Positions 13,335 through 17,394 of a stretch of 17,394 nucleotides of DNA are shown piece by piece. A program made the translations under genes and the position numbers. The DNA comes from CAZBEA01 sp964519355 (GTDB lineage: Bacteria > Patescibacteriota > Microgenomatia > Levybacterales > GWA1-39-11), in assembly GCA_964519355.1 (NCBI GenBank), contig CAZFJW010000026.1, positions 1-17,394 of the forward strand. The letters run 5' to 3'. Below the pieces are notes generated by a model. The model made no database searches, had not been told where the DNA came from, and saw only the letters and a program-made list of their open reading frames with translations. The first letter of the stretch is position 1. Every line of letters starts with the position of its first letter.

Positions 13335-13699
13335 TTTTTATCCCCCAAGTGTAATAACCTCCAGAATGCAGTCACAAAATAACATGCTCCTATAAAAAAC
13401 ATTAATGCTCTTCCAAGCAGAGTATTTATTAACACCTCGAGCAGGTCAGATAATTTAACAAATCCCAAAAATGTTGCTGTAAGCGCTGACACGCAGATGG
13501 ATACTGCAAAAATGATTTTTAATACATTATCAATTCTTTCGGCGAAAAGATATGCAGGGCGCACTGAAACCAACACGCCATTTCGAATGATTTTACGGGT
13601 AGGTGGGGTCTTTTTTGACTCTCTTTTTAATAAATGCTCCTTATAATCTTCAAAAAAATCTTCAATTTCCTCAATAATTTCTTCAAAAAAATCTTTCAT
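13331..13699 (-). CDS. Two-helix membrane protein with acidic amphipathic N-terminus
   Basis: A 122-aa protein: a strongly acidic first 20 residues (MKDFFEEIIEEIEDFFEDYK), a basic stretch to about 40, then two likely membrane helices at 58-80 and 94-115. No recognised domain. An extended -10 (TGaTATAAT) overlapping the truB stop lies 7 nt before the ATG, so it can be transcribed separately from truB. Its stop overlaps the start of the next membrane gene (ATGA), pairing the two. Confidence 0.65.
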   Translation of the reverse strand: MKDFFEEIIEEIEDFFEDYKEHLLKRESKKTPPTRKIIRNGVLVSVRPAYLFAERIDNVLKIIFAVSICVSALTATFLGFVKLSDLLEVLINTLLGRALMFFIGACYFVTAFWRLLHLGDKK

Positions 13700-13706
13700 T
13701 AATAGG

Positions 13707-13715
13707 ATTATATCA
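13707..13715 (-). promoter_or_regulatory. Extended -10 promoter inside the truB stop
   Basis: TGaTATAAT on the minus strand. The truB stop TAA (13708-13710) lies within it, and the ATG of the next gene is 7 nt downstream. Confidence 0.6.
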
Positions 13716-14499
13716 GAGAACTTTTAGATGTAATTTCGACACAATCTTTCATCGTATATTCCCCAACTTGTATCCTTTTTATCGAGTATGCGAATGCACC
13801 CACCCCAAGTGTCTCCCCAAGAACACTTGCAATTCCGCGAACATACGTCCCGCTGGAACAACTGATCCTGACACCTACCATTTTGGTTTGATCATCTGGA
13901 TGTTTTTGTTCAAAATCAAGCCATGCTTTTTTAATTTCCTCCTGTCTAAAATCCCCTTGAACTTTTGAAATTTTTTCGAGAATCTTTCGTACTAAATCTT
14001 TTATGATAATATTTTCCTCTTTAATAATTTTTATTTCATCAATAACAATTTTTTTTGAAGGGAGGTCTATCTCGGAAAGGCGATTTTCCCTTGCCCACCA
14101 ATAGAGAGGGCGAGCATTAACCGTCTTTGATGAAAATGGAGGATAAAACTGATCCTGTTCTCCAATCATTTCATTAAGAACTGTTTTTACATCATGATGC
14201 GAACGTTCCAGATTAACTCTCTGGATCATTCCCAGAGCATCAAACGTATCAGTTGAAATGCCAATAACTATTTCTGCCTCGTACACTTTTTTCAGACCTT
14301 CATATTCTTTTCTTTTTTTATTCTCATCACCAATAAGAAGGATCAGCACTCCTTCTGCCATTGGATCCAGTCTACCTGCGTATGAGATTTTTTGTTCACG
14401 ATATTTTGATCTTAAGTTTTTGAGCTCTTCAATCGCTTGCAATGGGGTGATACCCATGGGTTTATAAACCACAATTATATTTTCTTCTGGTTTGATCAT
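13708..14499 (-). CDS. truB: tRNA pseudouridine(55) synthase TruB-like
   Basis: A 263-aa protein that should convert U55 of tRNAs to pseudouridine. Seen: VVYKPMGITPLQAIEEL (10-26), the catalytic block YAGRLDPMAEGVL with Asp45, KVYEAEIVIG, and the C-terminal RISCSSGTYVRGIASVLGE. TruB usually has G-[A/T]-L-D-P; here it is G-R-L-D-P, and residues about 155-200 are a charged Lys/Glu/Ile-rich segment not typical of E. coli TruB. The frame is open upstream to 14562, but ATG 14499 is preferred: the KPxG block is close behind, and the previous gene ends at 14504. Confidence 0.8.
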   Translation of the reverse strand: MIKPEENIIVVYKPMGITPLQAIEELKNLRSKYREQKISYAGRLDPMAEGVLILLIGDENKKRKEYEGLKKVYEAEIVIGISTDTFDALGMIQRVNLERSHHDVKTVLNEMIGEQDQFYPPFSSKTVNARPLYWWARENRLSEIDLPSKKIVIDEIKIIKEENIIIKDLVRKILEKISKVQGDFRQEEIKKAWLDFEQKHPDDQTKMVGVRISCSSGTYVRGIASVLGETLGVGAFAYSIKRIQVGEYTMKDCVEITSKSSLI

Positions 14500-14503
14500 A
14501 TAA

Positions 14504-14851
14504 CTATGCAAGGAAGAAAAGCAGACCGGCAAGAAACGGAGGAAGGAACAACACAAGCTCAACCATCAGCTTCAAACTCAGAGGAGAATTTCCCATCACA
14601 ATTGCATAAAATATTCCCAATAGAATTGAGGTAATCATGAGGAGAAGACCTGCAATTTTCAGCTTTTTCCTTGCCAGTATTGCTAAAATTACAAGAGGCA
14701 CTATCTGTACAAGATGTGAATAACCACTCAGCTCTCCGCTAATAACTTCACCAATAGTAAATAGCAGAAGGAATGTTATGGGTATTAATATAAGACCAAA
14801 CCCCACAAGCCGTGGGTTTGGAATGTATTTAAGAATTGAAAATTTATTCAC
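14504..14851 (-). CDS. Four-helix membrane protein, unknown function
   Basis: A hydrophobic protein of 115 aa from GTG 14851, with likely helices at about 16-36, 46-60, 66-85 and 95-114, separated by short basic or polar loops (ARKKLK after helix 2). No recognised domain. GTG overlaps the msrA stop by 8 nt; a TTG three codons upstream and an ATG at 14902 inside msrA are alternatives. It lies between msrA and truB with a 4-nt gap to the latter, so it is probably part of that operon. Confidence 0.6.
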   Translation of the reverse strand: MNKFSILKYIPNPRLVGFGLILIPITFLLLFTIGEVISGELSGYSHLVQIVPLVILAILARKKLKIAGLLLMITSILLGIFYAIVMGNSPLSLKLMVELVLFLPPFLAGLLFFLA

Positions 14852-15380
14852 TTTTAACAAATGTTCCGAATTCTTTATAAAGCTTTTTGATCTTGGGATC
14901 AATAACTATCCTGCAGTACCCTGACTCTTTATTGTTCTCGTAATAGTTTTGATGGTATCCCTCAGCAGACTGAAATGACTCAAATGGCACAATTTCTGTG
15001 ACAACCGGATCTTTATATATTTTTTCCTTTTCCAGTCTTTGCTTTAGACTTTGGGCAATTTCCCTTTGCGAATCATTCTCATAAAAAATGATCGATCTGT
15101 ATTGAGTTCCAACGTCAGCTCCTTGACGATTGAGAGTTGTCGGATCGTGCAGATGGAAGAATACTTCAAGAATAGTTTCATAAGAGATTATTGATGGATT
15201 AAATTCTACTTGTATAACCTCTGCGTGGCCTGTTCTTCCATCAGAAACAGACTCGTAGTCAGCACTTCCCGTACCCCCCGCATATCCAGAAGTTACTTTT
15301 TCTACTCCTTTTAACTTTTGGAAAATGGCCTCTGTACACCAAAAACATCCTCCTCCGAACGTTGCTTTCTCCAAATTCAT
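14844..15380 (-). CDS. msrA: Peptide methionine sulfoxide reductase MsrA
   Basis: A 178-aa cytoplasmic enzyme reducing methionine S-sulfoxide in proteins. The catalytic motif GGGCFWCTEAIF has the nucleophile Cys12. Other hallmarks: TSGYAGG (about 30-36), GHAEVIQVEF, F-F-H-L-H-D-P-T-T-L-N-R-Q-G-A-D-V-G-T-Q-Y-R-S, and the C-terminal AEGYHQNYYE. A C-terminal resolving cysteine may be Cys155 (SGYC). First gene of the minus-strand set msrA, membrane protein, truB. Its extended -10 is 6 nt before the ATG; divergent from the AI-2E gene. Confidence 0.95.
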   Translation of the reverse strand: MNLEKATFGGGCFWCTEAIFQKLKGVEKVTSGYAGGTGSADYESVSDGRTGHAEVIQVEFNPSIISYETILEVFFHLHDPTTLNRQGADVGTQYRSIIFYENDSQREIAQSLKQRLEKEKIYKDPVVTEIVPFESFQSAEGYHQNYYENNKESGYCRIVIDPKIKKLYKEFGTFVKSE

Positions 15381-15386
15381 GTATTC

Positions 15387-15395
15387 ATTCTAGCA
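15387..15395 (-). promoter_or_regulatory. Extended -10 promoter, msrA
   Basis: TGcTAGAAT on the minus strand, 6 nt before the msrA ATG at 15380. Confidence 0.6.
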
Positions 15396-15424
15396 TGATT
15401 GTGGAATTTTACTCTGTACTTTCG

Positions 15425-15430
15425 TACAAT
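15425..15430 (+). promoter_or_regulatory. -10 element of the AI-2E-family gene
   Basis: TACAAT, 6 nt before ATG 15437; no TGn. It supports this ATG rather than the longer in-frame start at 15362, which would overlap msrA. Confidence 0.5.
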
Positions 15431-15436
15431 AATACT

Positions 15437-16441
15437 ATGAAACATCCTGTCCTTTCATATATATTAAAAAACCAGGTTATTTTTGCGCTTATCTTAATTT
15501 TGGGAGCCTGGGCAGTTTTTGAAACCAGAAGCATCCTAATCTCTCTCTTCGCAGCATACATTGTCAAAGCAGCACTCCATCCATACGTAGACTACCTGCA
15601 AAACAAAAAATTCCCTAAAATATTAGCAGTCGCAATCCCTTATATAATTACGCTTGCATTCCTTTTCCTTCTGATTTTTCCTCTTTTCCCATTTTTTATC
15701 AAACAAATCGCGCTTCTCATTAACCAGCTTCCAAATTACCTCTCAAGTGATGAAGGGATTTTTGGATTTACACTTGACACAACACAGATCAATCGAATCC
15801 TAGCCTCTGAATTTGGAAATATCAGTAAGAATGCGCTTTCTCTTACTGGGGCATTTTTCTCAAGTATATTTTCGCTTCTAACTGTTTTTGTTGTAGGTTT
15901 TTATCTGCTTTTGTATGAAGACTCTATTCGAAAAGCCCTAGTCAATCTATTTCCTGAAGACAAAGCCAAACAAGTAAAGTGGACACTTCATCACATTGAC
16001 GAAAAACTTGGAAGCTGGATGAGGGGACAAATGATTCTTTCGATATTTATTGGGGTTATAACGTACGTAGTACTTCTGGTCCTCGGTGTGGATTTTGCAC
16101 TTTCACTTGCGCTTATTGCAGCTCTGCTTGAGATTGTTCCATCTATTGGGCCAACAATCGCAGCAATACCTGCTATTATCATTGCGTCTAGCGCCTCTCT
16201 TCCTCTAGCCCTTGTTGTTTTATGCTCATACGTTGGGATTCAATTGATTGAAAACAATATCCTTGTTCCAAGAATTATGGCCCGTGCCGTCGGCCTAAAT
16301 CCACTCGCGGTTATTCTTTCAATTACAATCGGGGCAACACTTCTTGGAGTTATTGGGGCACTTTTGTCAGTTCCGTTCTTATCTTTTTGTATTGTTATCT
16401 TTAATTCACTCAAGACCAATCACGAACTAGATAATATCTAG
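15437..16441 (+). CDS. AI-2E family transporter (PerM/TqsA-like)
   Basis: A 334-aa polytopic membrane protein. Seen: N-terminal helices with LFAAYIVKAALHPYVDYLQ, a soluble middle part (about 95-160), and the diagnostic VPSIGPTIAAIPAI with ENNILVPRIMARAVGLNPLAVILS near the C-terminus. Family members were named for autoinducer-2 export (TqsA), but others are Na+/H+ antiporters or of unknown substrate, so the name says little about the cargo. ATG 15437 is chosen from the promoter spacing. It converges with the LOG gene, 2 nt between stops. Confidence 0.85.
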   Translation: MKHPVLSYILKNQVIFALILILGAWAVFETRSILISLFAAYIVKAALHPYVDYLQNKKFPKILAVAIPYIITLAFLFLLIFPLFPFFIKQIALLINQLPNYLSSDEGIFGFTLDTTQINRILASEFGNISKNALSLTGAFFSSIFSLLTVFVVGFYLLLYEDSIRKALVNLFPEDKAKQVKWTLHHIDEKLGSWMRGQMILSIFIGVITYVVLLVLGVDFALSLALIAALLEIVPSIGPTIAAIPAIIIASSASLPLALVVLCSYVGIQLIENNILVPRIMARAVGLNPLAVILSITIGATLLGVIGALLSVPFLSFCIVIFNSLKTNHELDNI

Positions 16442-16443
16442 TC

Positions 16444-17073
16444 TTAAATAAGAAGCTTGCACTCGGTACCTGAACAATTCTCATGCTCATGCTTCCTTTG
16501 TTCGATTATTTTTTCATAATACCCAATTACTTCCATTGCCTGTTCTGGGGTAGTTACAATTTTATATAGACTTGACTCTTCTTTACGAATTTTCAAGTGT
16601 TCATGAAGCGCTGCCATAATTGGTCTCCAGAATTCTCCAAAAAGCACAATTGGCTTATGGTGGCCAATATATAGCCTTGAGATCCCCCATGCCATAGCAA
16701 ATTCAGAGAGCGTCCCAGTGCCGCCTTTGAATATAATAAATGCGTCTGAGAGTTCAAGCAGCTTTTTCGTTCTGAGGATATAATTTTGCTCTTCAAAAAT
16801 CTCATCACCTTTGTTTTTCCCGACACTTCCTTCAAAATCAGTCGCCATTTCTGGACGATAATATACAACAGAGATTTTTCCTCCAACTTTTTTTGCACCC
16901 ATTGTAGCACCAAGCATAATCCCAGGACCCCCTCCATTTACGACACGCCGTCCTGACTGGGCAATTAGTTTTGCGGTATCGAATGCTGCCTCATAAGAAG
17001 GAGATCCGGGAACACTTGTTGAGCTCCCAAAAAACCCGATTGAGCGAAGTGGACCTTTGTGAATTTTATTCAT
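16444..17073 (-). CDS. LOG-family protein (Rossmann-fold phosphoribohydrolase-like)
   Basis: A 209-aa protein with the lysine-decarboxylase-like/LOG fold: IGFFGSS (12-18), VVNGGGPGIMLGA (44-56) and KGGTGTLSEF (116-125), equivalent to PGGxGTxxE. Such enzymes cleave ribose 5-phosphate from nucleotides, as in cytokinin activation; others have roles in nucleotide turnover. The first position of the PGG motif is Lys. The tail HEHENCSGTEC is rich in His and Cys. The frame extends upstream to 17154, but the start is 17073, directly after the stop of the zinc-ribbon gene in another frame. Confidence 0.85.
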   Translation of the reverse strand: MNKIHKGPLRSIGFFGSSTSVPGSPSYEAAFDTAKLIAQSGRRVVNGGGPGIMLGATMGAKKVGGKISVVYYRPEMATDFEGSVGKNKGDEIFEEQNYILRTKKLLELSDAFIIFKGGTGTLSEFAMAWGISRLYIGHHKPIVLFGEFWRPIMAALHEHLKIRKEESSLYKIVTTPEQAMEVIGYYEKIIEQRKHEHENCSGTECKLLI

Positions 17074-17074
17074 A

Positions 17075-17224
17075 TTATTCGCAGCACGGTTCTTTATAGC
17101 CGCAATTTGTGCAGACCGCATCCCGGGAACCAGCAAGCGCCCCAAAAATTCCACCGCATTTTGGACAAAAAGAGAGTGGTGTGTTTGTTTTGCTTTTTAT
17201 AAAAACCGGAAGGTTTTCTTGCAC
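17075..17224 (-). CDS. 49-aa zinc-ribbon protein (TFIIS/RpoM N-terminal-like)
   Basis: From GTG 17224 the minus strand reads MQENLPVFIKSKTNTPL, S-F-C-P-K-C-G-G-I-F-G, then D-A-V-C-T-N-C-G-Y-K-E-P-C-C-E to TAA. Two CPxC/CxNC pairs about 15 residues apart make a zinc ribbon resembling the N-terminal ribbon of RNA polymerase subunit M/TFS proteins (F-C-P-K-C-G ... C-x-x-C-G-Y). It has no catalytic second domain, so role unknown. An extended -10 lies 7 nt before the GTG. Its stop is 1 nt from the LOG start, suggesting joint expression. Confidence 0.75.
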   Translation of the reverse strand: MQENLPVFIKSKTNTPLSFCPKCGGIFGALAGSRDAVCTNCGYKEPCCE

Positions 17225-17231
17225 ACATAAA

Positions 17232-17240
17232 AGTGTAGCA
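17232..17240 (-). promoter_or_regulatory. Extended -10 promoter, zinc-ribbon/LOG pair
   Basis: TGcTACACT on the minus strand, 7 nt before GTG 17224. It diverges from the dnaA promoter about 30 nt away. Confidence 0.55.
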
Positions 17241-17271
17241 TATCAGAAGACATTGATACAGATCACATCGG

Positions 17272-17301
17272 TTGACAAAAAGTTATCCACATTATTATAC
17301 T
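17272..17301 (+). promoter_or_regulatory. dnaA promoter with internal DnaA box
   Basis: TTGACA (17272-17277), 18-nt spacer, TATACT (17296-17301). The consensus DnaA box TTATCCACA (17283-17291) lies within the spacer, so DnaA bound there would block its own promoter. Unlike the other genes, dnaA would have a leader of about 40 nt with an AGGA (17339-17342) before the ATG. Confidence 0.75.
17283..17291 (+). other. DnaA box TTATCCACA, probable edge of oriC
   Basis: A perfect match to the bacterial DnaA-binding consensus, the only one I see here. A full origin would need further boxes, perhaps beyond the window after dnaA, so this marks the likely origin region rather than proving it. Confidence 0.7.
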
Positions 17302-17347
17302 TGGTTACCTACGGTACTTAACCCCTCTGTCCTCCGTTAGGAAGCTT

Positions 17348-17394
17348 ATGGAAGATATATGGCAAGCAGTGCTTGATGAAATACAAATAGAGGT
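17348..17394 (+). CDS. dnaA: Chromosomal replication initiator DnaA, N-terminal fragment
   Basis: The first 15 codons, MEDIWQAVLDEIQIE, are in the window and the gene continues past the right edge. The W-x-x-V-L-x-x-I/L pattern is the first helix of DnaA domain I. The call is strengthened by the DnaA box and consensus promoter just upstream. ATG 17348 has AGGA five nt before it. Confidence 0.8.
   Translation, partial: MEDIWQAVLDEIQIE

Noticed and set aside
14500..14562. Longer truB start at 14562
   Set aside because: The 21 added residues (MSLCCSFLRF and on) overlap the preceding membrane gene out of frame and do not match TruB.
15362..15436. Longer AI-2E start at 15362 (TTG)
   Set aside because: It would overlap msrA in the opposite direction and lies before the -10 element at 15425.

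Overview
The window reads as chromosomal DNA of a small-genome, AT-rich bacterium, most likely a member of the Candidate Phyla Radiation (Patescibacteria). This is an inference from very tight gene packing (convergent stops 1 to 3 nt apart, many ATGA or one-base overlaps), short proteins, promoters that place the start codon at the expected transcription start, and several small families I associate with CPR genomes. UGA, UAG and UAA all serve as ordinary stops, which argues against the UGA=Gly lineages. No tRNA, rRNA, CRISPR array, transposase or IS is visible. The right edge holds the first codons of dnaA, preceded by a DnaA box, so the window is the flank just upstream of the probable origin.

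Layout. (1) 1-5650: mostly single or paired accessory genes: a SET-domain protein (partial), a 50-aa His/Cys protein coupled to an AlkZ-like winged-helix protein, a DUF1801 gene broken by one UAG, DUF1697, two VOC/glyoxalase-fold proteins, a membrane protein coupled to a YdeI-family protein, an unknown protein, a peptidase E-like protein and DUF2277. (2) 5651-5919: a possibly structured RNA ending in a terminator-like hairpin, followed by a tiny membrane protein. (3) 6021-10670: a probable operon with an ArsR repressor, two SRPBCC/AHSA1 proteins, a VOC protein, a zinc/HhH protein, a DUF1801 protein, a PPOX flavin-fold protein, an MFS transporter and a DHFR-family reductase. A near-perfect palindrome lies between the -35 and -10 elements. 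(4) 10748-11899: a fusion of CoaD (phosphopantetheine adenylyltransferase) with a COG4339-type HD phosphohydrolase. (5) 11903-15380 (minus): an L,D-transpeptidase, then msrA, a membrane protein, truB and two further membrane-associated unknowns. (6) 15437-17394: an AI-2E-family transporter, a LOG-family protein preceded by a 49-aa zinc-ribbon gene whose reading frame fixes the LOG start, then the dnaA promoter and start.

The strongest regulatory pattern is an extended -10 element (TGnTAnAnT) 6 to 10 nt before the start codon at eleven genes on both strands. Some are built into the stop codon of the preceding gene. Shine-Dalgarno sequences are clear mainly inside the ArsR operon. If replication starts at dnaA and moves leftward through this window, the accessory block 144-11899 is mostly transcribed head-on to the fork, while most genes nearer dnaA are co-directional.
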